Shown here: one piece after another, positions 1 through 14,600 of the stretch
How positions within the stretch are numbered: position 1 is the stretch's first letter
Layout: each line of letters starts with the position of its first letter
Assembly (NCBI GenBank): GCA_000231825.2
Contig: JH720377.1
Coordinates: 62,001-126,000, forward strand
DNA from: Tetrahymena elliotti 4EA
Lineage: Eukaryota; Ciliophora; Oligohymenophorea; Hymenostomatida; Tetrahymenidae
Length of the DNA: 64,000 nt
Direction of reading: 5' to 3'
Program-made: the position numbers and the translations under genes
Notes under the pieces: generated by a model
Database searches by the model: none
Seen by the model: the letters and a program-made list of their open reading frames with translations, nothing else
What the model was told of the DNA's origin: nothing

Positions 1-3000
1 ATATTTGGAATTTCTGATTCTAATATTTCTGTCTTTGTTTCTGTGCTCTATTTTTTTAATTTCAAAATTTAATTTAAAATTGTTATTTTTTATCAAATTT
101 ACTTCTTATGATAGGGAAGTGATCAAAGTTAAGGTAGCTTTTAATACATCTAAGTCTTTTAACTTAAGGAATACTATTATTTGTTAGATGAGTTATTTGT
201 TTGGCTTGAGTACTTAAGCTTTATCTGATGGGATAAATCCATTATAACTGTTTGACAATTTCGAAATCTTTTTAACTATTTCTGGGTCATTTGTTTTCAA
301 TGATGAAACAATCTGTTTATTTGAAATTATTGTGTTATCAGTTTTAAAGTTTTAAAGCAAGTCATTGCATAATTATTTAATTTATCTATCAGATGAATGT
401 TCAATTTAAACATTTTAGATCACGTCATCAGCATTGAGAGAGGCTAGTTATTATATAAATTTCTTACTAGCACCAAGCATTTTATTCAATACTATTAAAT
501 AAGAGTAGCAGACTTATTTACTTGCATTTAAATTCTTTTCAAGTGCTTAGATGATAATTCCAAAGAACTCATTTATTAAATATTATTCATATGTTTTTGA
601 AGAGCTAAGCTTAATAATGACATTACATGCATCTGAAATTAATTCTTCTATTTTCTCTTCTGAAATTCTGACATTTTAGTTCTTGATGATCATATAAAGA
701 CATTCAAGGCCATTTTCATTTAAAATAATTTCTTAAGTTTTTTAAGATTCAGCAAGGGTTAAAAGGCATTTCAAATTTTCACTTAACTAACTCTAAATCT
801 TAGCTGTGTCACTTGTCATTAAAACTTTAATTTTTCTCAATATTGATTTAACAAAATCCTTATTGCTTAACTAACTTGCACTCTATGGAGATATCTAAGC
901 CTATATTTATTTTGATTAATTCAGAATTTTTATAAATTTAAAAATATAAAATTAACCAAAGTAAAAATCAATCTATAAAGCTATTGAGAGACTTCATTTT
1001 CTTCTAAAGAATTCATTTTTTCTAAAAGAGTGAACAATAATTCACAAATCTTTTATTCATTTACTAAGATGAGTGTTTCTTCTCTTAATATTTCTTCTTT
1101 TAATAGCTCTTCGAAAGCAATTGCTGTGTTTCTTTTTAATAACAAAACAAACTTTAAAATAAGATTTTATTTTAATAATTTAATTTTACAAAACAATTAA
1201 TACAGAGTGTTATTTTAAACTCAATAAAGAAAGAATCTTTTGAATTAGTAAAGTATCTGTTATTTAAAGTAAAGCTTTTTCTTTTTGGTTTATAGAGGAT
1301 TGTAATATTCTTATGATAATTTATAAAGATCCAATTAAGAGTCTTTCAGAAACAAATAAATTTCCTGTAAGTGCCAATTCATTCTCATCTTGTATAATAA
1401 TATAACCAACAAGATTATTAATTGCAATAATAATATCAAATCCAATCATCTATTCCAAATTTCTGTCAATAAGAATATAATTAGTGATTGATTCAAGAGA
1501 AGTGCTTGAATTTTAAAGTGAAAAATCTTTGTTTAATGTATTCTATTCAGGATCAATAGATGCTATTAAATGCTTGAAATCTTCCTCTTATAACCCAGCT
1601 TCATTTTAACTGATTGAACTCTATTGAATTTGAGAAATGGGGAATATTTCATTTTATTTTTAAGGCTAACTGCTCTGTTTTTATTTAAGCGGAGAAATGG
1701 ATTCTTCATTTTTAGTGAAATCATTATCATGATAATTGCTTAAAATCTATAAAATTTCTTGAGCAGCTTGACGAATGAGAGGAGAATTATTCATACTTAC
1801 TATATAATTCATCAAAACTGGTAAAGTTCTTAACTTAATTAAAAACTCAGTAACTAATTATTCTTATTGTTTTAAAGCTACTTCTAAAAATGAAAAACAT
1901 CTAATTCCTAAATCAGCATTTATAAATAGTTCCAAATTAGTGATAATAAATTTGAAAGCACCTTCTTCGATTAATAGATTTATTATCAAATCTTCTTATT
2001 AAAATTATTTGCTAAGCTATGTAAGTAAAGCAAGGATATCTAAAGATAAGATCAAAAGATCAAAATCTTCAATATTTTTTTTAATGAGGTCAACTATATT
2101 CTTTATCAAGGTTACTGCTGGCAAAGTTTATTATTTTCCTGATTTATTGTTGCTATTCTATGTGCGAATGATTTTAATTTAAGGTTTGTTTGGATTCTAT
2201 CTTTTGAGGATTTACAAAAGACACTTCAAATGTTGACGAAGGGGATTCTTAGTAAATTTATTAAGGATATTAGAACTGAGTTCGATAAAGTAATCTATAA
2301 ATCTCTAAGAAGTGTATTATGATTATGTTTAATCATTTTCAAAGAGCTCGCTTGTAAAAAGATAAAATAAGTTCATGGCAATAATAATTTCTTCATTTTC
2401 AAATTAATTGTTAGGGAGCTATTCTAATTCATTGATCATAGTTTTACTTAATCTTAAACATATTTAGTGAACTCCCATATCTAAACTTTCATTAAGCTAA
2501 ACAGCGATGCCTAGACCTAATTTAATAACACTCATTTCTAACAAAATACTGTATTCCTACTATCTATCAGGTTCATTCATAGAAATTAATTCCTAGTAAA
2601 GTCCCTCAACTTATTCACTCACACTCATAACATCTTCAATTGTGAATACATATTAAAGAATATCTTTACTTATTTTGAGTATTTTCTATTCTAATTTGTC
2701 ATTACTTTCCTCTACAACTTTATTTTCTTTTTTCATCTTATAAATTTCCTCCAAATCAGATTGGTCATATTCCACATTTCCTATAAAATAAATAAGTTTA
2801 ATTAAAAAATTTTCATCTTTAATTATGCTTACCATCTAGTTCATCATAAACCTCATCATCTTACAAATTTTCCTTACTTAGAATGAGCATATATGCTTTC
2901 CTATTAACAATAGATACTATTGTTTCAACAATATCTAAATCTTTCAATATCTCTACTAACGAATTATTATGATTAACAAGCAGTGATATGCATTAAATTG

Positions 3001-5011
3001 AATATTAAGAAGACTTCCTCCACTCTGGATGATCGTTGCAAACCTTAATTTAATAAAACACTATGTATTCCTTGAAATATATAACTAATTTTACCTCAAT
3101 GATTTCTTAAATAAAATTTTTTTAACTTAGTTATTTCACACTTGATTTATCTTCAGCTAATTAGCTCATAATCTTAGTGACCTTTTAGAAAATATTTAAT
3201 TTTAATTGAAATTATTTTAATGATTAATAAATAAATTAATACATTTTCAATGACAATTTTGTATTTTTTACAGGCCTTAAATATCTTGATAAGTAAGAAA
3301 ATTGCATTATTTTATATTATGTAGCTAGCTCCTTCCTTTTAATTTGCAATAATTGAGAGGAATTAAGAAATGCTTCTTCCTACCAAGACATTATCAGAGT
3401 GAACAGTGTCTGCAAAGTCAATTATTGTTTTTATTATTCCCTTTTTTTTAATGATTTCAAAGGCTCCATCATATGAGTTAAGAAGAAGCTAGAATGTTTC
3501 AATAATAGAAATAAAGACTTATGGGTTGTCACTCTCTACGAAATCAGATAAGATGTCTATTCCTCCTTCATTTACCAAATTTTTAGCTTATTTACTATTT
3601 AAGTTAGCAATTCTGGCCAAAGTGATAAAACAATTTTTAAGAACACAAACATTATCTTCTGATACATTATCTTTAAATTGTTTTACTAAATTTAAAACTT
3701 CTTTTAAAACATCACCCTTTTTATAATTGATAAAATATATAAATAAATTTATCATTTGGATAAAATATTATTTACTTTTTCTATAAGTTCTTCCATTTGC
3801 TCAGAAGCAAGAACTAAATTAGAAAGTAAGGCAGATTAAAATATTAAATCACCTGATTGCTACTTTAAATCTCTCAGTGCATTCTAAATAGTGTTTTCAT
3901 TAATTATTCTACTAAGAATATAGGAACCTAAATTAGAAATACTCTTATCGCTTGAAAGACAAGACATTATGCTAACTATAATTTTTATGATATTGCATTG
4001 TTTTACATATTCTAAACCTTCCTTTGTTTAAATTATTTTTTGTATAAACCTATTGCAAAAATTTTGTATTCATTTATTTTAAAAGCAACAAAATATGTTT
4101 ACTTAAATCCTAATGAAACACTGATTGTTGAGAGAACACAATCATAAAGAGTATCACAAAACTGAGGGATAATTTCTTTTTAAATAATTTTTTGTAAAAC
4201 ACTTGGATAATTGAGAAAGTTATTTAAAGTTTCAAGTCCTTAAATTTGAGAAACATCTTCTATGTTTTAACTTTTCAAACAATTCATAATTGACTCTAAA
4301 GTATTTTGCTCAATAAACTTTAATGCTATAGCAGGATTTGCAATGAAAATATTAATCAAACTTAGAAGTTGCTTAATACTTTCTTTAGATTTTATGTACT
4401 CTGGATTATTTAGGGTAGAGTTAATACCCTTCATAATATTTCCTTCAACTAATAGCTAAACTATTTCTTCATTTCTATTGTTGCCATAACCAATTAACTT
4501 TTCTAAAACATGGCATGAATTCTATTTATATAATAATCAAAGACTTTTTCAATCTAAATTTCAAAGTTAAAATCAATTTTCAATACCAAAACAATAGAGT
4601 CATCTGAAGAATGATTTTCAAGAGCTTGAATGATATTGATATGAAGCTATTCTAATTTTTAATTATTATATTCTTATTTACAAAATAAGGCATATAATAA
4701 TTATTTTACCTTAAATTACAAACATTGCATTCTCTCTAAACTTAGGATTAGGAGGTGTGATAAAGCTAATCAAAGCATTCAGTTAAAAATTTAAAAGCTT
4801 TTTGAATTTTGGATTCTACTTAATTTATTCTAGTACAGATATTATTCCTTTATCTGGCTTAAGCTCTATTTTTAAAAAAACAAAAAGATTAGCTACATCT
4901 AACGCTTATATCACTTATTGATGAGAATTCTGTTTCTAAGAGTTTCTGCTAAATGAAAAAATTACACTGCTTGCTTTGACTCTTCCTTGTATTATATCCT
5001 TAACTAAACAT
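1..5011 (-). CDS. Large armadillo/HEAT-repeat protein, 3' end outside window
   Basis: The minus strand is coding almost throughout with TAA/TAG as Gln. It encodes leucine/isoleucine-rich helical repeats of armadillo type, for example the stretch at about 3700-3280 (GGIDILSDFVESDNPQVF, then KKKGIIKTIIDFAD) and about 2980-2890 (LVEILKDLDIVETIVSIVNR). ARM proteins are scaffolds that bind partners; no enzyme motif is visible. A 5' Met (MFSQGYNTRK) lies at 5011, but reaching the repeat frame needs a 19-nt candidate intron (4949-4967), so the start is provisional. Other introns are about 60-66 nt, for example one near 4520-4585 and one near 3725-3785. The frame is still open at base 1, so the C-terminus is missing. 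The exact family is not recognised. I am sure of the repeat type and less sure that everything is one gene. Confidence 0.75.
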
Positions 5012-6462
5012 TTTTGTTTTCAACTTTGACTTCAAAAATAATTAAAAATTCAGAATTTTATTTTTTTATATTATTTTGGCAACAATATCACTTAAACTAA
5101 AAATAAACTAATTCCAACAAATAAAAGTACTATTATCCATCCTATCCTAAATAAAAAAATTCATAGAAAAATCGAATAATTTATCACAAAAATTAAGAAT
5201 TTAGAATAAAGAAAAAATATCTTTGATGGATTATTAACAAATAACATTTGAAATTCTTTAAATGTAAATGCTTTAAAAATTTATCACAAGATATTTGATA
5301 ACATTAATTATCAATCGGCATAAAAACTAGTAATAATAAACTACTTTGTATGTATAAGATAACTTGATTACACCCAATAAATTCAACTAAATTTTTAATG
5401 AACTAATAAATAGAAATAGTTTTATTCTAAACAGATATTTCTTCATGCCATACTCTCATTTATCAAATCTCAGTGGAAAAAAATTTTATTTTTTAAAGAA
5501 ATAAATGTCTTCGAATTTGATTAAATTTGTTATTCTCAAAGTTTTTTTTTCCAAAATTTATTTTGTTAAAAAAGAGCTCTTGAAAATATCTAATTCCATA
5601 AAATCATTCATTCAGATCATATATTTATTTAACTATTTATTAACAAGCAATACAAAATCTTAAATCATTATCTTTTCTATGTATTACATTTTTGAGAAAA
5701 AAAATTTTATTTTTAACACAAAAAAAGTTAAAATTGATAAACTTGCTATTCTCAAATCTTTTTTGCTTAACTGCAATAAAGAAATTTTTCTAAATCACAA
5801 ATATTAAAAAAAATGTAAGGATTCATTTGATCAAATTATAGTTAAAGTTTTAAAAATTAATATTTTTAGCTTAAATAGAATCCGAAATTTTAATTAATTC
5901 TTCTTCCATATAAATCCATTCAGTTGTAGAAAACATAGAATAATCAAACTTCTTTTTTCATACACTCAAAATGAAATATTTTTATTTATTTTATAAAAAT
6001 ATAAAATAATAAAATCAACTTATTCACAATTAAAATTAAACTAGTTTTTGTTAAATTAAACTTTATAAAATTAAAGTGTTTTATGCTTTAATTAAATCTA
6101 TTTTTAATTAAATGATTTGGATATTAAAATTTAAAATGTGTGAATAAATAAAATATTTTTATTAATTTAATTTAGAATTTTAAAAGAATTTTAATTAAAT
6201 TTTGTTTTTAAAAAAAAATATTTTTAATTAAAATTAGCTTTTTAAGGTAAAGAAGAAAATTATTTTTTGGAAAATAAATTAAATTAGAAGAAATTGAAAA
6301 GAATTTTTTTATATCTCAGATAAATTGAATTATTTTATCTTTAAGAAAAATAAAATAAGAATACAAGTGATATAAAAATTTTATAGAAGTAAAATATTAT
6401 ATGAGTAGTATCAATTTAGTATGTATTATAAAGTGCTTGGTAGTTTTTAATGTTTTTTGTGA
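5012..6462. other. A+T-rich intergenic region
   Basis: Long A and T runs, no frame with protein-like composition on either strand, and no repeat or RNA gene that I can recognise. It presumably holds the upstream region of the armadillo gene and the 3' flank of the small gene at 6463-6746. Confidence 0.5.
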
Positions 6463-6746
6463 TCAGTTGTCTAATTTATAAAGGAATGCTTTATTTATGT
6501 GGCATATATCAGCATATTCTTCAAGCTCACTAGCAAGATTGAAGTGTTTTTCTTTCTTTATTTTTTATAAAAAACAAAGTTAAGCTTTCAAATTATTTTT
6601 TGACTGGTCAATAAAATTTCAAATAGTTAATACGTTTAAAATAAAAATATTACATTTTTTCCCATAGCAAAAGTTGGGTTGCGAGACTATCTGGTTTAGT
6701 TGACTGGTTTTCTCTTGTTTCCATAAGAAGTGGATTTCTTTCTCAT
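6463..6746 (-). CDS. Small basic protein with one 50-nt intron
   Basis: A gene too short for ordinary ORF calling. Exon 1 starts with ATG at 6746 and encodes MRKKSTSYGNKRKPVNQT followed by RQSRNPTFAMGKN. A GTAATA...CAG intron (6604-6653) is in phase. Exon 2 continues SKNNLKAQLCFLQKIKKEK and then HFNLASELEEYADICHINKA, ending at TGA 6463-6465. The product is about 77 residues, with a strongly basic N-terminal third and a helical, charged C-terminal half. The segment stands out from its surroundings by higher G+C. I do not recognise the family; the composition would fit a nucleic-acid-binding or ribosome-associated small protein, but that is only inference. Confidence 0.6.
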
Positions 6747-8615
6747 TTTTTACTGTTAAACACTGAATTATTTTTTGTGGGGGATTTTTCTTTATTAAGA
6801 AATTTATTTATTATTATAAAAATTATAAAGCACATCAGAAAACTCGAAGCTTTTAAATGAAATTTTCTATTAGATTATAAAAGAACTTAATTATATTTTA
6901 TTTATCCAAATAAATTATAATACTGACGTGTTTTTCTATTTTCTTCAAAGATTTTCATTTATCACAATGATTTTAAAAATATTTTTTAAAAAAAATACTT
7001 TTTTAAAACAAATTTTAGTTTGTCTACTGCAACAGTAGAAAATATTTACAAAGCATTATTTTTCACTTTCAATTCAAATGTCAAATAGATAAAAAATTTT
7101 TCTTTTTTTACAGTTTATAAAAAATTCTTTTGAAATTTAGAATCATAAAAATTAATGTGTTTGATTTTTACTTTCAAAAAAGCATTTGAATTTTTCCCCA
7201 TTGATTTTGATTGGCAAGGGAAATTGTAATTTAAATAATTTTTATAATCTAAAAATTAGCTGGTGTAGTGCTACTATCAATCAATCAATTGATAATCAAA
7301 TATTTTTTGGTTTTTGATGAGTATATTTATCATCACAAAATAAGAATGTTTGAGCCACAAAAAATAAACCCAAAGAACTTCATTTGAAAAGTATGCAAAA
7401 AGGAGAAAATTATATAAAATATATATGCTATTTAATCTAAAATATATTAAATCTACCTACTAGACATTCTATATATAATTTTTGATCAATCTCATTATAA
7501 TATATAAATTTCTTAATTCCGATTTTTGATAGCTTAACTTTAATAGAAGAACAAAATTTTATTAAATCTTAATAACTTTCAAAGAATACGTTAAAAATTA
7601 GAAATAATATTTTTTATCTAGCTAATTCTACTATATAAAAAGCTAAGGCTTAGTTGGATTTACATAGTTGTTATCAATGTTTTTATTATGAATGCTAAAT
7701 TTCAAATAAAATTTAGTTATTAAAATCAGATTTTAAACTGGCACTTTGAAAAAAATAATGTTTCTTCTTTGAAAATGAATTTAGTAGAAAATAAATAGGA
7801 AATAAAAAGATCATTAGGTATAATAAATCTATTGACATGATTTATCAAAATCTATTTAATTTGATTGTTTAATTTTAAGATAAGCCTATCCTTTTTTAGC
7901 TTATTCAATTATCTTAATTACAAAGCATTTTTAAAATTAGATCATGAACATCTATCTCTTTCCAAAAAAAGAAAAATATTCATTTATAAACAAGTAGCCT
8001 TTTAATAATAATAGAATTTGTAAGATTAAAATAATATTTTTATCACATTCCTTATCTTAATTTACAAAATTCAATTAAAAAATATGGGTCATCACTTTTC
8101 TTTGTTTTTTTTGCTTTCATTCAAAAATCAGATTTTGAAATAATAAAATAACTTTATAAAATTCATATTGATGGTTTGAAAATACTAAATATAGGTATTT
8201 TTAATAAACACACAATTTAAATTAAGAAGATTATTAAGTTGAAATTTTATATACTTAAATAATAGGTTAATAAACTATTCTTTATTAAATTTTTAATTTA
8301 ATCTAAATATAATATATGCATCTCCCTTTTACAAAAATGTAACAAATTTAAACTAAAATATTTAATTAAATAAATAAATAGGTGTGAAATGTAAATATTA
8401 TTAGTTCATTTCATCAGTATTTTAGGATATTTTGTAGTTTAAATTATTGAAATTAAAAATGCTAAAACAATTTTATTGAGCTTTCTATTTTTTGAGTTAA
8501 GTAAGGATGGAAAGATTTTGTAGACAATATTACTCCGAAATAAAATAAACTCTAAATATTAATAAAAATACAAAAAATAATATTAAAAATTAATAAAATT
8601 AATTGATTTGAAAGA
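6747..8615. other. A+T-rich intergenic region
   Basis: No supported gene. A slightly G+C-richer patch at about 7190-7370 has no protein-like frame that I could follow and no tRNA-like structure. Otherwise homopolymeric A/T sequence. Confidence 0.45.
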
Positions 8616-11600
8616 TCAATTTGGAGTTTCGTTATCTACAATAATTATTTATTCCTCATTTGATTCATTTTTGATTATTTCAACATTATCAGGCTTTTGA
8701 TCTTCAGATTCTTAGGCTTAATCTCTATTTTGGATTTATGTAGGGCTAGGTTATTTTAAATTAGATTAAACTACTTAATCTTCATCATCATCAAATTATA
8801 TCTATTCTTCAGATGATTAATCACTCTACTATCTTTCAATTTATTCTTGTTGATTCTCAGACTATTCTTCAACTTTAGTGATAATTTATTTATTTTTGTT
8901 TGAAGGAGACTCTTATTTGTCTGACTATTCGAGAATTTCAGAAGAATGGTCTTCTTCTTCTTTTGTATTTTAATTCTATTCATTTTATTCTAAATTTTCT
9001 TAATTTAACTCTTAACTCTGTGTATTGTTATTTTCATTTTAAAGTTATTCTTCCTCTCTTTATTCTGACTCATTATTTAATTCATTTTAATCTGAAATAA
9101 TATTTGATGATACTTCTTCTTAATGAATACCATTTTATTCAATATTTTATTTATTTTCAATTAATACTTCAATATTGCCATTTAAATCGTTTTATTGAGA
9201 AATTGTTTCTTTAGCTTATTCTTAATTAAGTTAATCCTTTTACTCCTCTCTCTCTATTTAAATGTCGTTTTATAAACCTTCTTTTTATTCAGGAATTTAC
9301 TCTAAAACTTTTTCCTGCTATATTAGTTTATTAGACTGTTTTTGTTATTATTAAGGGGGATATTTTGGCATAAATTGTGTAATATATTATAATATGTTTT
9401 TTATAATATTCTTGAGATCTACATCGAAGCTTTCAGAGCTTTTAGATTTACATTTTTCACATTTCTAACAACTTTTACAAGTGATAGTTAATAGATTTCT
9501 AGAGAAACTATAACTACTAAGGTCAATAAGTAAATCCAAAATTTCATGAATAGACTCATAATACTTTAAAATATAAAAATGGAATTATTAAATGTAAAGA
9601 AATTTTATTTGGATATATACCTATATTGGAGAAATTGTATTTAAACAAGGCAAAATAATTTAAGAAATATTGTTTCTCAAATATAAGATGAATTCATTTT
9701 TCTCTTTAACATAGTTATCTAAGATTAATCTTTCAAATTCTTAGAAATGAGAATCATCTTATCTTTATCTGCTTAACTAATCAAATTATATCTTTCTACT
9801 CTATTCTTGTCCTTCACTAACACTTCTAGAGTATTCAACAAACTTACTAATGCTTGTTTTAGTATTTCTAATTTTATTTAAAAAATATTGTAAAGATTAC
9901 ATTAATTCAAATAAATTATTTTTACTCTAAAAATAAACTAAGAAAGGCTGTATCATCTGATCCTGTTAGTTTATTTTATTCCATTTCTCTCAAGTAATTT
10001 TCATACCAAATCAAAAGGAGTACTGATCTTGATTCACTTTATTGTTTGAGGAAGTTAGGGAATTCAAAGTTACCCAAAAACCCTTTTGACAGTAATTATT
10101 GTTAATAATTATGAAATAAAATAATCTTAATTTACCATTTTTAAAGAGAGTATATCTAAAAACGATTCTTGTGTTAAAATCGGTAGCAAATTGATAGGAA
10201 TTAAAGAGATAAGATTTTGTCTTTTCTAATTGCTAATAAAATAAAGAATAGAGCTTAGAATCTATTTAAATATTAATATATCTTACTTCTAAGGAGAATT
10301 TCTTGGAGAACTTACTAAAGTATTCTTTGACACAATTAATAGAAATCAACCATATTCTGACTTAGTTTATAATTCTATTATATTCTAAATTTAGATTTAT
10401 CTGAACACTACTTAAGTCTTTAATTAGTTTATTCATTATAACATCTTCGTAGGTCATTTTAAGATTTTCATTGATTTTATATGCTTGTTAAAGTTCATAT
10501 GGAAGTGATGATTCAAAAATAACACCTAGGAAATGGAGAATTTGATCAAGTTGATCACTTGATATTTATCCTCCAATGTTAAGAAGTAAGCTCTACATTT
10601 ATTCAGCTGCAATTTTAGATATTGTCTAATAAATTAAAAATAAATTAGATTAAAATTAGATTTAAAATAAATTAGATTAAAATTAGATGTAAAATAAACT
10701 TTTGCTTACTAACTAAAAGCGAGTTATACTTTTCTATAATATAAGTAGAACATAATACAAGCAAGGCTAGAGTTTATTGAAGTTTAAGCAAAATATTTCT
10801 ATCATTGAGTCATATGAAATTTATATGGTATCATTCAAATGTAAGATAATATATTATTGTTGTTACTTAATTTGCTATTGCTATTAATTTGGCTACTACT
10901 ATTGCTATTGTTACTACTAATTTATAATATTGAAGTAATATTCTCCTAGTTGTTGGAAATAAGGAATGAATAGTTAAGTAAAAATCTCTTCCCAAAATTC
11001 ATCTGTAAATAAGTAACTATAGGATTCTATTAACTTGAAAAGAACTTCTATTCTTTATCTCTAAATAGATAGCCTGTTATCATCAAAGATTTTGCTTAAG
11101 CATAAAAAGCATGGCATCCAGAGCTCTTTTTTAATCAAAAAAATTATATTTTATCTTTAAAAAAACAAATAAATTTTATTTTACACTACAGCATCTTTTC
11201 ATATTCTTGTGCTCTTTGCTACTTTATTTCAAATTAAATAATTACATCACTCTTCTACTCACCAAGGTTTTGAGATTAAGAAAAAGTATTTTAGACAGTT
11301 TTAGAGTGCAATACAAGGTAATCAATAACCTTGTTTAAGTAGCTAATACAATTTTTGCTTATTTCTTCATTTTTATAGTTAATAAGCTTGCATAAAATGT
11401 CAACTATTTAAGGAATCTCTTCTGAAAGATTTTCGAGTGTTCTGTCCTTCTCAAAGATTAATTTTATAATCTAATAAATTGAATTATTGTTATGATAAAA
11501 ATAAGCAAAGGAGGAAATTACATCAGAAGCAAGAATAATCAATGAATCGATATTTTTATTGATAGTTAATCTGACAATTGTAATGATGACACTCCATCCA

Positions 11601-14600
11601 GATTTTAAATTATCGAAGCTGTTATTAATGATCATAATAAGGCATCTTATGATCAAATCAAATATTTCTTATTTATGAGCTTTTCATGATAAAATTTAAT
11701 ATTTAATAATAATTACTCACAATTTTATAAAAATTTTACAGCTGATATTCTCAAAGATGTATAAGAAAGGTTAAAGGAACATCTTTTAAAAACTATAATG
11801 AGACAACTCTGTTTTTTTCAAAAATTTCATACTGAGTTACTTCAATTAATCTATAACTAATTAGGTACAGTAGGAATTATCAGTTGTTCCAACCTCCTAA
11901 AATAGTACACTTAAAGTTTACCAAATTTTGTTCCATTCTATTCTTACTCTATCCATGTTAAACTCAGCCACCTCTGAAATTCTCAACAAACTAAAGGTCT
12001 TAGGTTTTGGTAAATTAGTTTCTTGCTTGCAAGTCTAGCACAAGCAATCAATAAAATCTTAAATAGATTCGCTATCAAATTTCGAAGTTGTGCTAAATAT
12101 TTTGTCGATGGCTTCATCTAATTAAAAATTAAAATAAATTATTAAATTTAAATAAAATATTTTGCTTGTTTGTTTTTACTTTCTAAAGAGATCAAAATTA
12201 ATTTTTAATTTGACTTGTCAATTTCGAATTGCTAAAGCTACAAATGGTATGGTTATTCTTTGTTAGCGAATTCTCCTTTAAAGTAGTAATCTATTTTTGA
12301 TAGACACTCTAATACACTTTTCCATGAGCCTCTAAGCCAATTTCCACTGGTGGAGGCTATCTCAGTCATACAACAGATAGAGAGGACATTCTTTATTGAA
12401 AAAGGCTTGTCCTATAGAAGTCCTGTATTTCTAGTGAGTAATTAGACAAAAGTTTCTTGTTATAAGCTTAACTAGAAACGACCAAGTAGCATAATACAAC
12501 ATTTAATACCTTCAAGACACTTCATAATAAAATTCTTATCTTCAGTTTACTCAAGACCCTAAGAGAATGTAGCAAATAAAGGACTCCATATTGAATCAAG
12601 CAATTCTCTTGTTAAATTTGAATTGAGTACTCTTATGAATTTTTAAGAATCTTCATCATTGCTTTCATTTTGAATAATTTATTTTCCCTAAGCCAACATT
12701 TTTTCTTACTCTTCTTTAAACTTTTTGGTCTTTAAAACTGCATCAGAATTAATAGCTTCTTTTTGTTTGATGTGATATTCTTCAAAATCATGGAAACCAA
12801 GGGGTTTCTCTTTAACACTATTGAAAATAAATTCAACTTAATCAACTGGTAAATCTTTTCCATCATCAATCTTAGAAACTAGTTTAGTGAACTTTTCCAT
12901 ATTAAATTTCTCCTTTTCCTTAATTTAAGGATTGTAGAGATTAGTTTATAGCATCATGATTGCATAAGACAAGGTATAAGTAACTCCTGCATTTCTATAA
13001 ACGGTTGGATTATCTTTGATATACTTTTCTCCAAATTATTACAAAATTCTATCAAGGGCTTCTTAAGTGTTAGGAGGGTACATAACCTTAAAAAGTAATC
13101 TTAAGCTTTAAACTATATTTTAATTGGCCATGTCATAGTATGATAAGAATTACTAAAAGACATCTTAATTATACTTGCATTCATCTCCAAAAAATAAACC
13201 AAATTATACTCTGTCAAGTGATTCTTTTTGAGAGTAAAGTAACTCAGATAATTAATAGACAGATCTCTACCAGAGAGCTAAATTTTCTTAATCGGCTTCA
13301 TTGTCGGAAGGCTTTTTATTGATATCTACAGGTTTTTCAATAATACCCTCATTAAAAGCAAATTGAAGTCCTTATTTTGTTTTATAATTAAACTTTTCTA
13401 TGCACTTTTAAATTAATATTTTTCTTTTTCTTTATTCTTGGATACTTTCTTCTGTAAGTTAATCTTGATTTAGAGAACTATCTGAAATGCCTGTAGCACC
13501 ACCAACACTGTTAAATTATGAAACATTTCCTAAATTGTGAGAAGATCCACTTTTTGAAGGACTCAAATTCAATTCTCTATATTAGGACTCTGTTTATACT
13601 ATTTTTAATTCGTTAAATTAATTTGGAAAGAATTTTATATTTAAAATTACTGCTAAATTGATAGCCTTGTTTTTATTCTTCATCATCTAAATTATTTATT
13701 GATTTGCTTACTCTATCAAGTAGCTTATCGGATCCTAAAAGAGGGTGAGGATTATCTATCATTTGTCTAACAGGAGATCCTATAGTAATGTATTCTTCAG
13801 AAAGAACTGTGAAAGGTATAAGATTGCTAATAATTTCTACTAAGGACGAAAGAGCAGTCTCTCTAAGATTTTACTCTTAACCTGGCTAAAATAAAGTGGA
13901 AAATTCAGCCTTAGAGTATTTTCCTTGAGATATTTTAGCGAGAAGTTCAACAATATTTTATGCAATATATTTTGAATTGAGTTAGCAGTCATAATTAGCA
14001 AACATTTCTAAAATGACTCTTGGGAACTTAAAGATTAAATTAAATATTTATAAAGCATATAATCTATGATTATAGATAGTGTTGCTACTTTCAAGCATTT
14101 TCAGAAGTATCTCCTATGTGAACATCTATTAAATAATTAAAGCGTTATTTCAATTTAACAAAATAATTATTTTACTTCTAATTCCTTCTTTAAGTTATCT
14201 CTAAAGTCAATAAACAAGTAAACTAAGATAGAAAGAGAGAGTTAAACAACTTTCTAGTCTTAGGACATAGAATTGAGTAGAACAGAATGAATTAACTATT
14301 CCTTAACTAGCTATTAAAAGTTGCTTAAAAACACAATTCCTGTATTTTCTGTTATGCATTTAAGCATTTCTAATGAAATGATCTTTGATCTTAAACTCTA
14401 TGGATTGATTGAGCTATTTAAACTTTAAAAACATTAAAAAATCATTAAATAAATTATTTGTTTACTTTGCTCCATCTCTTTTAGACAAATCACATAATAT
14501 CTTAAATAACTCAATACCATCTTCTAAAAATTAATTCTTTTTAATGTAGACTTTGCTACCTTGTAATTCATAGATGTCTTCGATTTGCTTTATATGTTTT

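Noticed and set aside
6655..6790. G+C-richer island resembling an Sm-site snRNA (a T-rich run followed by GTGG)
   Set aside because: It is better explained as exon 1 and upstream sequence of the small minus-strand gene 6463-6746; U1, U2, U4, U5 and U6 landmarks are absent.
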